From Wolinella sp052170135 (lineage in GTDB: Bacteria > Campylobacterota > Campylobacteria > Campylobacterales > Helicobacteraceae), in contig JBQNBC010000002.1 in NCBI GenBank assembly GCA_052170135.1, positions 131,896 to 195,895 on the forward strand: DNA of 64,000 nt. The letters run 5' to 3'. The notes beneath the pieces are model-generated. The model made no database searches. It had not been told where the DNA came from and saw only the letters and a list, made by a program, of their open reading frames with translations. The translations under genes and the position numbers were made by a program. This document shows positions 53,711-62,960 of this stretch, in pieces (positions within the stretch are counted from its first letter, which is position 1; each line of letters opens with the position of its first letter).

Positions 53711-55423
53711 ATGAGCGAGGGTAGATACACAATTTCGAGTTCTGATTGTCAAAAAGAATCGATAAAAAATCAAATCACTAGAGGGCGTGAGAATCTAAAC
53801 GAGAGCTTTTTAGGCAGGATTTTTCCTCATCTATCGTTTACGCTTGGACTTAGATTCCTTGTATTAAACATCGCCCTAGGTCTTACTCTAACGGGGATTG
53901 TCGCCTACTCTGCCCTGTATGGAATCAAGCAAGACTTTGACATACTTTTTAAAAGCCATACAACCTCGCTTGCTGCGCTAGAAGAGATAAAAGGGTACTA
54001 TGCTGGAGACTTGCAAGAAGTATTTAAAATGCTTAGCAATAATGCAATCAACAACAAAAACGCAAAGCTAGAGCTAGAGCGAGTCCATAATGATATAAAC
54101 ATGCTTTGGCGCAACTATCTCGATGTGCGAGAAAAAAGCGATGAAATGCGGATGATAACCGTATTGCGCAAACTTCGCAAGCAGTTTTTCATTGAGATTA
54201 GCGAACCACTAGAGAGCATAGAACATGAACGTCAGCTCATTTCAGAAATCGAGATGCTAATGACACGCGAAAGAGGGCTAAGCCATGAAGCTGAAATACT
54301 CTTTAAATTAAATCGCGCTCAAGCTGCGATAAATAAAGTAAAAAATGAACTACTCCCACACACTGAAAAGCTCCAAAAAAAGCTATCAATCCTAATCCAT
54401 CACAAGCTAGATCAAGCCTCCATAAATAAACGCTCCACAGACGCACTTTATGCAAGCACGCTAAAGCTAATCGTCATCATGATCGCAATAATTACACTAA
54501 TAACGCTGATTCTTTCTGCATTGATCATAAACACGCTTGAGATTCTCCATAACACACTAGAAGAAAATGTCGAGGAGAAAACAAAAGAGCTTCAGATTCT
54601 AAACAAAAGCTTAGAGCGATGCATCGCATGCGAGGTTACAGAGAGTCGTAAAAAAGACCAAATCATGTATCAGCAGGCACGTCTTGCGTCAATGGGGGAG
54701 ATGATACAAAATATCGCCCACCAATGGAGGCAGCCACTAAATGCGCTCACAATGCTAATCCAAAGCTTCAAAAGTAAATCAGACAATGGCAAGTTAGATT
54801 CTGACTTCGTAGAAATCCAAGTCCGAGAAGGGCTAAGAATCGCAAAAAAAATGTCTGATACAATCGAAGATTTCCGCGGATTCTTCCGACCAAACAAGGA
54901 CGAAGAATCTTTTAGCCTACGTGATAGCATTCAAGATTCCGCAAAGCTTGTAGAGGCGTTTTATCGCCAAAGTGAGATTGAGCTTTTAATCTGCATTAAC
55001 GATGATATCGAGGTTTTGGGCTATAAAAATGCTTTTTCGCAGGTGATACTAAATATAATAAAAAATGCAGAGGATGTGCTTTTAGAGCGTGAGATTTTGC
55101 CAAAGTTAATACGCATTGACATGGAGCGTATTGATGATGATGGAGTAGATTGCGCTATGGTCTCCATTGTGGATAACGGTGGAGGAATCCAGCTTGAGAA
55201 TATTGAAAAGGTTTTTGAGCCATACTTCACAACAAAACATAAATCAGTAGGCACAGGAATAGGTCTTTATATGTCAAAACAGATAATCGAAAAGCAGATG
55301 AACGGAAGAATTGAGGTAGTAAATCGCCTCTGGAAACACGATAAAAACAATACGGCATACACTGGAGCGATGTTTATCATCACAATCCCAACAAATAAAT
55401 CCGCGCAAAAGGAGCAATCATGA
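53711..55423 (+). CDS. Membrane sensor histidine kinase
   Basis: 570 residues. Membrane helices at about 40-62 and 246-270 enclose a helical periplasmic sensor of roughly 180 residues, of the four-helix-bundle type. Then follow a coiled-coil linker, the phospho-acceptor box NIAHQWRQPLNALTM and an HATPase domain with NIIKNAEDVL, DNGGGIQ and GTGIGLYMS. Overlaps the response regulator gene by four bases, so the two are a cognate pair. The ligand is unknown. Confidence 0.88.
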   Translation: MSEGRYTISSSDCQKESIKNQITRGRENLNESFLGRIFPHLSFTLGLRFLVLNIALGLTLTGIVAYSALYGIKQDFDILFKSHTTSLAALEEIKGYYAGDLQEVFKMLSNNAINNKNAKLELERVHNDINMLWRNYLDVREKSDEMRMITVLRKLRKQFFIEISEPLESIEHERQLISEIEMLMTRERGLSHEAEILFKLNRAQAAINKVKNELLPHTEKLQKKLSILIHHKLDQASINKRSTDALYASTLKLIVIMIAIITLITLILSALIINTLEILHNTLEENVEEKTKELQILNKSLERCIACEVTESRKKDQIMYQQARLASMGEMIQNIAHQWRQPLNALTMLIQSFKSKSDNGKLDSDFVEIQVREGLRIAKKMSDTIEDFRGFFRPNKDEESFSLRDSIQDSAKLVEAFYRQSEIELLICINDDIEVLGYKNAFSQVILNIIKNAEDVLLEREILPKLIRIDMERIDDDGVDCAMVSIVDNGGGIQLENIEKVFEPYFTTKHKSVGTGIGLYMSKQIIEKQMNGRIEVVNRLWKHDKNNTAYTGAMFIITIPTNKSAQKEQS

Positions 55424-56085
55424 GTCGGTACAACGCACTAAAACAAGCAAGAATCCTATACGTAGAAGATGAAGAAGATGTGCTAAAAATCACATCACTA
55501 GTGCTTGAAGACTATGCCAAAAAGCTCCATATTGCGCGCAATGGCGAAGAGGCACTCGAGATACTAAAACACGAAAAAATCGATCTAGTTATCACGGATA
55601 TCCTAATGCCAAAAATGAGCGGTATCGATTTATTGCGACATGTGCGCGAACTCTACGGAGAATCGATCTCCACAATCATCACCACCGCTCATACAGAGAC
55701 AAGCTATCTTCTAGAGGCAATAAATCTAGGTGTCGATGGCTACGTGTTAAAGCCAATTGATGTTGAGGAGCTACTCCGCGCAATGGAAAAAGCCATACTA
55801 CCAAAGATACAAGCAAATGAGCTCGCCTCGCAAAATCTCCTAATTAGCGCGATTTCAGTATTTGTTGGTGGTAAAAAAATCGAAATCATCAAATATCTAC
55901 TAGATAACTGCGATCACGAGAGTATGTTTCACGGCTCATACGAGGATATTATCGCTGCACTAAATGTCAGCAAACCAACAGTGGTTAAAACCTTTAAACA
56001 GCTCATCGATACAGGGCTTTTGACACGTGTAAAAAACAAGCTCTACCACATTCACCCAGAGATTTCTGGAAATAAAATCCTCTAA
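55420..56085 (+). CDS. Response regulator with C-terminal winged-helix-like domain
   Basis: 221 residues. Receiver domain (about 10-128) with acidic pocket YVEDEED, phospho-acceptor D60 in ITDILMPKMSG, T in TTAHTE and K in VLKPID. The C-terminal region contains YEDIIAALNVSKPTVVKTF and GLLTRVKNKLYHIHPEI, reading as a helix-turn-helix plus wing of the MarR/Crp type rather than the OmpR or NarL type. Cognate to the upstream kinase. Its targets are unknown. Confidence 0.85.
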   Translation: MSRYNALKQARILYVEDEEDVLKITSLVLEDYAKKLHIARNGEEALEILKHEKIDLVITDILMPKMSGIDLLRHVRELYGESISTIITTAHTETSYLLEAINLGVDGYVLKPIDVEELLRAMEKAILPKIQANELASQNLLISAISVFVGGKKIEIIKYLLDNCDHESMFHGSYEDIIAALNVSKPTVVKTFKQLIDTGLLTRVKNKLYHIHPEISGNKIL

Positions 56086-56097
56086 TAAAACAACATT

Positions 56098-56111
56098 GGA
56101 ACGAAACTTGC
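56098..56111 (+). promoter_or_regulatory. Sigma-54 promoter (GG-N10-GC)
   Basis: TTGGAACGAAACTTGCTGG: GG at 56098-56099, ten bases, GC at 56110-56111, an excellent match to the RpoN consensus. It lies 32 bases before the ATG at 56143. Confidence 0.85.
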
Positions 56112-56142
56112 TGGCTACTTTGCAAAACAAGAAGGAGCTAGC

Positions 56143-56556
56143 ATGCAAGTCGGCACAAATCCTTATCGCGATTCTGATATTCTGAAAAAATATAAAAAAG
56201 AGGCACAAAAGAGTGGACACAAGGAGCTTAGCGAGGCTGAAAAAAAGAGCTTAAATAAAGTACAAGAGCGATTTGAAAATCGCTTTGACTTCACAAAAAT
56301 GAGTGCAAGCGAGCTTAGACAATTCACCTCGGTAATGACGCAAGTTGGACAGATGAGCAAAGAAGAGGCAAGTGCACTTTTAAAGCTACATGGAAACGAT
56401 GACAATGAGCGCAGCAATATCCTTGCCAAAGTCAAAACAATGATGGAGACGCTAGTAAATAGTGGCGATGTGGGTGGTAGTGGCTTTTGGAGCAAGATTT
56501 TAGGCAAGCTACAAAGCATGCAAGGTGCGACCTCGGGGATAAACATCACGGCATAG
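56143..56556 (+). CDS. Sigma-54-controlled small protein of unknown function
   Basis: A 137-residue soluble protein, mostly helical and charged, beginning MQVGTNPYRDSD and ending ATSGINITA. Not recognised. The perfect sigma-54 promoter and the AAGGAGCTAGC ribosome site make it a member of the RpoN regulon, so a flagellar-export, hook-stage or co-regulated secreted role is plausible. It is followed by a strong hairpin and is monocistronic, convergent with pflB. Confidence 0.75.
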   Translation: MQVGTNPYRDSDILKKYKKEAQKSGHKELSEAEKKSLNKVQERFENRFDFTKMSASELRQFTSVMTQVGQMSKEEASALLKLHGNDDNERSNILAKVKTMMETLVNSGDVGGSGFWSKILGKLQSMQGATSGINITA

Positions 56557-56583
56557 TTAAGAATCAAAATAGCGATTCTTAAC
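56556..56583. terminator. Bidirectional terminator, perfect ten-base stem with AAGAATC/GATTCTT
   Basis: GTTAAGAATC, eight-base loop, GATTCTTAAC between the convergent 56143 and pflB genes. Confidence 0.75.
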
Positions 56584-56597
56584 CTCTTATTAGGAAA

Positions 56598-58976
56598 CTA
56601 AGGCAAATACCCAGTAGTATCAACATCAAAATCAAAAAACTCAGACATAAAGCCAATATTCCCAATCGTGCCAAATTGAATTGCCGCCGCCTTTAGATTC
56701 TTTGCCTCCTGCTGAAGCAGTCCAAGCGCATAACGACTCTCGTAATTTGTTGGAGCTTCAAGCTTTGCTAGTTGCAATAGTGCCACGGCATTATCATGAT
56801 GCCCAGCACCAATAGCCGCAACCGCCGCCAAAAACATAGTTTGAGAATCGCGCTCATCCATATCATCAATAAGCGAATTATAAAGAACAAATGCCTTTTC
56901 AAATTCTCGCAAATATATACTAGAGAGTGCCAGTGCTTGCGTTATCCCACGCACCTCTCTACGCTCGCTAATAAGTTTATCATCAAGAATTTGCTGCGTG
57001 TGACGAAGCGTACCAATGTTGTATCCTACGTAAATATATAGTTCACGCGCGAGCGCCGGACCATAATATAATGCCTCTAAGAATCCATTCTCACGATAAA
57101 AGCTTTGTGCTTTCAAAGATAGATCTTTCATATCATCGCCATAATGATCAGCTAACAGTATAAGTAGAGATGAGATGAGGTCGTTTGGCACTTGCTCATT
57201 CAATCTTTTTGCGGCATTTAGCATGCGTTCTTTACTACCAAGCTGCGCACCAAGAGCAAACTCAAGCGCAAAATAGATACTCTTTGGCATCGTGACACTC
57301 TCTAACCACTCCATGTCAGCTATCTGTCCACCTTGCGTATAACCAAGCAGCGATAGATAAAACTGCCTATCATCACTCTCAAGTCGCCCACTCTCAATCT
57401 CGCTCGCTACAATATCCTCAATACGATCGTATGCCCTAAAAGTTAGCTTTGCGCACATTATGGCAAAGATTCCTGGCAATATATCTCGACTATTTAAGTG
57501 ATGTGAGCGCAGAAAATGACGATATGCTGAGTCAAAATCACCAAGTTGCGCGTATGATAAACCTAGATTGTAATGAAGAATCGCATGATTTGGATACTCC
57601 TCGACCACGCTTTTTAACAGCCGATTTGCCTCACGTGTGTTATTTTGGAGCGTCTCTTTTATAGCTCGCGCGATATTTAAATTTACCTTTGATATAGTCG
57701 AGCCCTTAACCAGCACATCTTTCGCCTCTTCGATATCGTTTAATACGATATTCATACCGCCCTGTTTGATAAAAACGAGTGCCTGCTCAGCGTCAAAAAC
57801 CTTATATGGCGCATAGTAAAAAAATATCTTATAGGCTATTAGATGACGCGAGGAAAAATCACTCCAAAATTTACTCTGCGCCTCGTGTACATCAAAAAGG
57901 GTTTCTTTGAGTCGTACTTTTATCGGATATATAGATGCTATCTCACGCTCATTATCTCCAGCATACCTATCAAGAGTGGAGGCTACATTGCCCATCTCAC
58001 CAAGCTTTGCATCAATAAGAGCCATAGCCATATATGGACGTGGCGATGTATCTCCAGTCTCTATATGGCGCATGATATAACTCTGGGCACTCATGTAATC
58101 GCCAACCCTAGCTGAAAGCAATCCAAGGTCAAAGTAGTCACTGCTACGAGCATTTCGCTCTAGAAACTTGAGCGCACTTTGATTATCTCCATAGTAAAGA
58201 TGTAGCTTTGCTAAAAGATGATCCACCTCGCTTGCATAGTGCGTATTTTGAAAGTGCGTAAGTGGTGAAATCACCTCAAAGTAGTAACCTTTATAATATT
58301 GAACCAGCGCATATAGATATGGATACAGTGGTAGATTTGCTGCTTCTGGTAGGTATGCCTCGGCCAAATCAACATAGTACCTATAAAGTGGCGCATTTTG
58401 GAGCCAATATGCACTTATGGCAGCATTTACAGCACTCATAGCCCTATCTTCACCAGAATCAATAGCCCTCTTAAAAGACTCAATAGCAAGCTTGTGATTC
58501 CCCTCTTTTGCCTGCGCTACACCTAGATTGAAATTCGATAGAGATTCCGAAAAGTTAGAGATGCTTTCATAAAGAGTCAACGCCTCTCCACGTGCACCCT
58601 CTTCATATAGAACACTAGCCTTTTTTATCATACTTTCTAAGCGAGATACATCGACTGGCTGATTCTCAAGCGTTAGATTCTTTAAGATTGGTTGCTGAGT
58701 CATATCCATGCTTGGAGCCTGCGGGACAGAATCAGATTCTTCACCGCCTAGCATCAAGAGTAGCACGATAATCGCAACCAACAAAAAAACTACAACGCCA
58801 CCGCCAATAGCTCCATAAAGCCATCGCTTATCACTCTTTATTTTTTCGCGTAGCACATTAATCTGTACGAGAATCTGCTCTTTTTTGCTTAGCGGTGCAG
58901 CGGGCTTGTCATCCTTGACATCAAGCGCAAAATCATCGACATCATCATCAAGTCTTATGACATTATCTTCTGCCAC
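56598..58976 (-). CDS. pflB: PflB-like TPR membrane protein of the flagellar motor
   Basis: 792 residues: a cytoplasmic acidic N-terminus (1-50), one membrane helix (about 55-77) and a long periplasmic array of TPR-like helical repeats (NFNLGVAQAKEGNHKLAIESF, HYNLGLSYAQLGDFDSAYRHF, ALGLLQQEAKNLKAAAIQF). In C. jejuni the gene beside serS encodes PflB, the paralysed-flagella scaffold that with PflA forms the motor disk holding stator units. Topology, length and position next to serS all agree. The identification rests on synteny recalled from memory and on architecture. Confidence 0.8.
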   Translation of the reverse strand: MAEDNVIRLDDDVDDFALDVKDDKPAAPLSKKEQILVQINVLREKIKSDKRWLYGAIGGGVVVFLLVAIIVLLLMLGGEESDSVPQAPSMDMTQQPILKNLTLENQPVDVSRLESMIKKASVLYEEGARGEALTLYESISNFSESLSNFNLGVAQAKEGNHKLAIESFKRAIDSGEDRAMSAVNAAISAYWLQNAPLYRYYVDLAEAYLPEAANLPLYPYLYALVQYYKGYYFEVISPLTHFQNTHYASEVDHLLAKLHLYYGDNQSALKFLERNARSSDYFDLGLLSARVGDYMSAQSYIMRHIETGDTSPRPYMAMALIDAKLGEMGNVASTLDRYAGDNEREIASIYPIKVRLKETLFDVHEAQSKFWSDFSSRHLIAYKIFFYYAPYKVFDAEQALVFIKQGGMNIVLNDIEEAKDVLVKGSTISKVNLNIARAIKETLQNNTREANRLLKSVVEEYPNHAILHYNLGLSYAQLGDFDSAYRHFLRSHHLNSRDILPGIFAIMCAKLTFRAYDRIEDIVASEIESGRLESDDRQFYLSLLGYTQGGQIADMEWLESVTMPKSIYFALEFALGAQLGSKERMLNAAKRLNEQVPNDLISSLLILLADHYGDDMKDLSLKAQSFYRENGFLEALYYGPALARELYIYVGYNIGTLRHTQQILDDKLISERREVRGITQALALSSIYLREFEKAFVLYNSLIDDMDERDSQTMFLAAVAAIGAGHHDNAVALLQLAKLEAPTNYESRYALGLLQQEAKNLKAAAIQFGTIGNIGFMSEFFDFDVDTTGYLP

Positions 58977-59002
58977 GATTCCCTCCGCTTGTGCCTAGAT
59001 TC

Positions 59003-60289
59003 TCACAGATAGCGTTTGAGCGCCTCAGGGATTTCAATGCCCCCAATCTCATTTTGATAATTTTCCATTATCGCTACAATAGTCCTACCAACAGCTAAAG
59101 ATGAACCATTGAGTGTATGAACAAGGTGATTCTTCTTATTTTCATCTTTGTAACGTATCTTAGCTCTACGCGCTTGGAAGTCGCGTGTATTTGAGATCGA
59201 ACTTATCTCACGATAGCATCCCTGCCCTGGTAGCCACACCTCGATATCCACAGTATTACTTGCACTAAAACCCAAATCTCCGCCACATAATTGCACTAGA
59301 CGATGAGGTAACCCAAGCGAGCTTAAAAGATCGGAGGCACACTCTATCATCTTTTGCTGTATTGCGTCGCTCTCTTCTGGATGCGTGATTGCCACTAACT
59401 CGACTTTATCAAACTGATGCTGACGTATAATCCCCCTCGTATCACGCCCGGCACTCCCAGCCTCCTTGCGAAAACAAGGCGTGTGAGCGGTTAGCAACAA
59501 CGGTAGCTCATCTTGCGCAAGAATCTCATCTCTATATAAATTTGTAAGCGTCACCTCTGCAGTAGGAATCAAATATAACTCATGCCCTCTTGCTCGCTCT
59601 CCATCACTCGTTTCTTCTAAAATCTCTGAAATCTTAAAAAGATCATTTTCAAATTTAGGCAACTGTCCTGTACCTAGGAGCGTTTCACGATTTGCAATCG
59701 CTGGTGTAGCCACCTCCTCAAAGCCTCTTGAGCGGTTAAAATCAAGCATATAATTTATAAGTGCACGTGAGATTCTTGCACCCTGCCCTCTAAGCACGGA
59801 AAATCGACTCTTGGCAAGCTTTACTCCGCGCTCAAAGTCGATCCAGCCATTCTCCTCAGCAAGCTCCCAATGCTCCTTTGGTCTAAAACCAAATTCACGT
59901 GGCACTAACACACGCTTGAGCTCAACATTTTCGCTCTCATCTCTCCCGCTAGGCGTACGAGAATCAGGCAAGTTTGGAATGATTAAAGCACACGATTCTA
60001 GACCACGCTCCATATCAGCCACTTCTTCTAGCATGATTGCCAAGCGCGACTTTAAAGAATCAAGCTCTACTTTTAATCCATCGACATCGCCACCATTTCG
60101 CTTGTATTCACCAAAAAGCTTTGACTTTGCATTCTGCTCGGCTTGCAACTCTTCACTCTCGCGTTTTTTTGCCCTGTATGCACGCGCGCACTCTCTAGCT
60201 TCTTCTAGGAGCCCTGGCTCGATATTTCGCTTGTTTAGCTCACGCTCTACACTCTCAAAATCGTTTATTAGAAGTTTTAGGTCAATCAT
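59003..60289 (-). CDS. serS: Seryl-tRNA synthetase
   Basis: Class II aminoacyl-tRNA synthetase charging tRNA-Ser. An N-terminal coiled-coil arm (about 30-105), then the catalytic core with TGQLPKFENDLFK, LIPTAEVTLTNLY (motif 1/2 region), PCFRKEAGSAGRDTRGI (motif 2), and SLAVGRTIVAIMENYQ (motif 3). From the ATG at 60289 (MIDLKLLI) it has 428 residues; an upstream GTG at 60298 is less likely. Divergent from no close gene; followed by pflB. Confidence 0.95.
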   Translation of the reverse strand: MIDLKLLINDFESVERELNKRNIEPGLLEEARECARAYRAKKRESEELQAEQNAKSKLFGEYKRNGGDVDGLKVELDSLKSRLAIMLEEVADMERGLESCALIIPNLPDSRTPSGRDESENVELKRVLVPREFGFRPKEHWELAEENGWIDFERGVKLAKSRFSVLRGQGARISRALINYMLDFNRSRGFEEVATPAIANRETLLGTGQLPKFENDLFKISEILEETSDGERARGHELYLIPTAEVTLTNLYRDEILAQDELPLLLTAHTPCFRKEAGSAGRDTRGIIRQHQFDKVELVAITHPEESDAIQQKMIECASDLLSSLGLPHRLVQLCGGDLGFSASNTVDIEVWLPGQGCYREISSISNTRDFQARRAKIRYKDENKKNHLVHTLNGSSLAVGRTIVAIMENYQNEIGGIEIPEALKRYL

Positions 60290-60357
60290 CCCATTCACAC
60301 CTTGTTCACTTAATCATTTTGAAAATAGTAGCCAAGTGACGATAAAATCGCTATAAA

Positions 60358-60612
60358 TCAATACATATTATAAGGAATCGATGCATCAGGGAAATCTAAG
60401 CTATGATGATCCAGTTGCGATTCCCCACGTGCAGCACTACCGCCATTTAGCCGTTTTTTTAGATCGTCCTTACCCCAGCAAAATGGATCTCCCTTTACGA
60501 CCATGCATGTTATCCCTGCACCGATTCCTGCGCCAACAAGGAGAGAATCTGTCTTTGGATTGATACATCCGCTTAAAAATATCGCCAAAATCACCATAAT
60601 AAGATATCGCAC
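60358..60612 (-). CDS. Small lipoprotein
   Basis: From a GTG at 60612, six bases after GGAG, the product is 84 residues with a short signal MRYLIMVILAIF and lipobox LSGC, so it should be lipid-anchored. After the Cys comes a Gly-rich stretch (LLVGAGIGAGITC) and GDPFCWGKDD. The two further cysteines may pair. ATG at 60597 or a longer ORF start at 60636 are alternatives. No family recognised; upstream of serS on the same strand but separated by about 70 bases. Confidence 0.65.
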   Translation of the reverse strand: MRYLIMVILAIFLSGCINPKTDSLLVGAGIGAGITCMVVKGDPFCWGKDDLKKRLNGGSAARGESQLDHHSLDFPDASIPYNMY

Positions 60613-60740
60613 GCCAAGCTCCAAATTGATTTGCAATAATAAAGCATTTGTTGTTCCATAGATACGCTTAACCTCATTTTAGACTCTTTGGGGTACTATT
60701 CGCACTTCAGTTTTAATCAAAAACTCTAAGGATTCCCGCG

Positions 60741-61163
60741 ATGTTTGGAATGGGATTTGGTGAAATCATCTTAGTCGCAATCGTTGCTGTAATTTTTCTA
60801 GGTCCAGAGAAGCTACCGCAGACAATGATAGATATTGCAAAATTTTTCCGTGCTTTCAAAAAAACAATAAATGAGGCCAAAGAGAATCTTGACCGCGAGA
60901 TAAATATAAGCGAAATAAAACAAGAGGCTCTAAGCTACAAAAAGAGTATCGAAACCGGCACGGAGAAGCTCACAAAGGGGCTATCACTCGATGATTTAGA
61001 TACGATTATAGACTCAGCAGAAGACAAAAAACCAAGCGAAGAATCTAAGACACAAGCCACACCTAGCACTTCTCAAAATAGAGATAAAAAAGTACATGGT
61101 GCCGAAATTGACTTCAAAAGCGCAACGCGACAAAGTGAAGAAACATGCGCTAAAGATTCTTAA
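60741..61163 (+). CDS. tatB: Sec-independent translocase subunit TatB
   Basis: 140 residues. One N-terminal membrane helix (GEIILVAIVAVIFLGPEKLP) with the Glu and Gly-Pro hinge typical of TatA/B, an amphipathic helix and a long charged cytoplasmic tail. The length and the FLGPEKLPQTMIDIAKFFR pattern fit TatB rather than the shorter TatA. First gene of the tatB-tatC-queA-rsmG run; the ATG follows AAGGATTCCCGCG. Confidence 0.9.
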   Translation: MFGMGFGEIILVAIVAVIFLGPEKLPQTMIDIAKFFRAFKKTINEAKENLDREINISEIKQEALSYKKSIETGTEKLTKGLSLDDLDTIIDSAEDKKPSEESKTQATPSTSQNRDKKVHGAEIDFKSATRQSEETCAKDS

Positions 61164-61189
61164 AAGTATGACAAAGCAAAGGAAAATAG

Positions 61190-61933
61190 ATGTTTGAAGA
61201 GCTCAAACCGCATATTCAAGAGTTGCGCATCCGCCTAATTAATGCAGTAATTGCACTTTTTGTAGCATTTTTTATCTGCTTTTTCTTCTGGGAAGGAATC
61301 CTAGATTGGATGATAGCTCCGCTAAAAAGTGCACTCCCAGCTGGTAGCAATGTAATCTTTACCGAAGTTGGGGAAGCATTTTTTACTGCAGTAAAGGTTT
61401 CGTTTTTCAGCGCATTTATGTTTTCGTTACCAGTTATTTTCTGGCAGTTATGGCTGTTTGTCGCACCAGGTCTATACCAAAATGAAAAAATGTTAATTCT
61501 TCCATTTGTATTTTTTGGAACACTCATGTTCGTATCTGGTGCACTTTTTGCCTATTACATTGTCTTTCCATTTGGATTTACATACTTGATAAATTTCGGT
61601 AGCTCACTATTTACAGCACTCCCAAGCGTTGGATTCTACGTTACATTTTTTGCAAAGCTCATGATTGGTTTTGGCATTGCATTTGAGTTGCCCGTGATTA
61701 CATTTTTTCTCGCAAAGCTTGGACTTGTAACAGATAAAACGCTACAAAATTTTTTCAAATACGCCATCATTATCATCTTTATTGTTGCAGCAATTCTCAC
61801 TCCGCCTGATGTTTTGACGCAATTTATGATGGCAATCCCGCTAACATTTCTATATTGGGTATCAATACTAATCGCTAAGGTTGTAAACCCAGATAAAAGC
61901 GAAGAATCCAAGGTAGATAAAGCAGATGATTGA
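61190..61933 (+). CDS. tatC: Sec-independent translocase subunit TatC
   Basis: Six-helix membrane core of the twin-arginine translocase, which recognises folded substrates with RR signal peptides. The 247-residue protein begins with FEELKPHIQELRIRLI, the family's N-terminal helix, and has FTEVGEAF, FWQLWLFVAPGLY and the C-terminal ILTPPDVLTQFMMAIPL segments. It is 26 bases after tatB and overlaps queA by eight bases. Confidence 0.95.
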   Translation: MFEELKPHIQELRIRLINAVIALFVAFFICFFFWEGILDWMIAPLKSALPAGSNVIFTEVGEAFFTAVKVSFFSAFMFSLPVIFWQLWLFVAPGLYQNEKMLILPFVFFGTLMFVSGALFAYYIVFPFGFTYLINFGSSLFTALPSVGFYVTFFAKLMIGFGIAFELPVITFFLAKLGLVTDKTLQNFFKYAIIIIFIVAAILTPPDVLTQFMMAIPLTFLYWVSILIAKVVNPDKSEESKVDKADD

Positions 61934-62960
61934 TCCATTTCTGCTTGAGAGTTATAACTATGAACTACCTGGCGATCTTATAGCACGCTTCCCTATCAAG
62001 CCAAAAAATATGGCACGCCTGCTTGTGTATAAACGCAAAGATGGCTCAATTACACATACTTGCTTTAATAGTTTTGAGGATTTTATACCGCGCGATTCTC
62101 TGCTTGTTCTTAATGATACAAAAGTGATAAAAGCACGGTTTTATGGGCGCAAAGATAGTGGAGGTGCGATAGAACTGCTCTATCATGAGCCACTTTTAAA
62201 TAGCAAGAATCCTCGATTCTTAGTACAAATAGGTGGACGTGTCAAAAAGGGACAGAAGATCTTGCTTGAGCGCGGATTTTCAGCGCAGATTTGCGAGCTT
62301 TTGGATGGTGGATTCCGCGAGGTAGAATTTTTTGATGAGCGTGGATGCATACTTGGCATGGCTGAACTTTTTAGCTTTTTAGATTCCTGTGGGCATGTAC
62401 CATTGCCACCGTATATCAAGCGAGATGATACGAATGATGATGAGCTGGATTACCAAAACCCTTTTGCCGCGAATGCTGGGGCTATCGCAGCTCCAACTGC
62501 ATCGCTACACTTTGAAAATAGTGAAGCAGAAAGATTAAAGGCAAATTTCAACCACGCCTACGTGACACTGCATGTAGGTGCTGGGACGTTTTTGGGCGTT
62601 GAATGCAAGGATATCAGAGCGCACAAAATGCATCGTGAACATTTTTTTATCCCTAGTGAAAGTGCAAAAAAAATCGAAGAATCGCAGCAGATTCTCGCCA
62701 TTGGCACAACAGCAGCACGTACAGTAGAACATTACGCCCGCACAAAAGAGTGCGAAGGAGAGTGTGAGCTTTTTCTCCATCATGGGAATCCACCTCAAAA
62801 AACGACCGCACTTTTAACAAATTTCCACCTGCCAAAATCAACGCTTCTTATGCTTGTGGGCGCGTTTATAGGTGTCTCTGAAATGCAGAGAATCTACGCT
62901 GAGGCAATAGCACACAGATATAGATTCTACTCATATGGCGATGGGATGCTAATTTTATGA
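61926..62960 (+). CDS. queA: S-adenosylmethionine:tRNA ribosyltransferase-isomerase
   Basis: Makes epoxyqueuosine in tRNA wobble position 34. The 344-residue protein shows the opening YNYELPGDLIARFP, SLLVLNDTKVIKARF, the central HVGAGTF, MHREHFFI and the late NFHLPKSTLLMLV motif. It overlaps tatC by eight bases and rsmG by four, so all are translationally coupled. The order tatB-tatC-queA-rsmG is also that of H. pylori, as I recall. Confidence 0.95.
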   Translation: MIDPFLLESYNYELPGDLIARFPIKPKNMARLLVYKRKDGSITHTCFNSFEDFIPRDSLLVLNDTKVIKARFYGRKDSGGAIELLYHEPLLNSKNPRFLVQIGGRVKKGQKILLERGFSAQICELLDGGFREVEFFDERGCILGMAELFSFLDSCGHVPLPPYIKRDDTNDDELDYQNPFAANAGAIAAPTASLHFENSEAERLKANFNHAYVTLHVGAGTFLGVECKDIRAHKMHREHFFIPSESAKKIEESQQILAIGTTAARTVEHYARTKECEGECELFLHHGNPPQKTTALLTNFHLPKSTLLMLVGAFIGVSEMQRIYAEAIAHRYRFYSYGDGMLIL

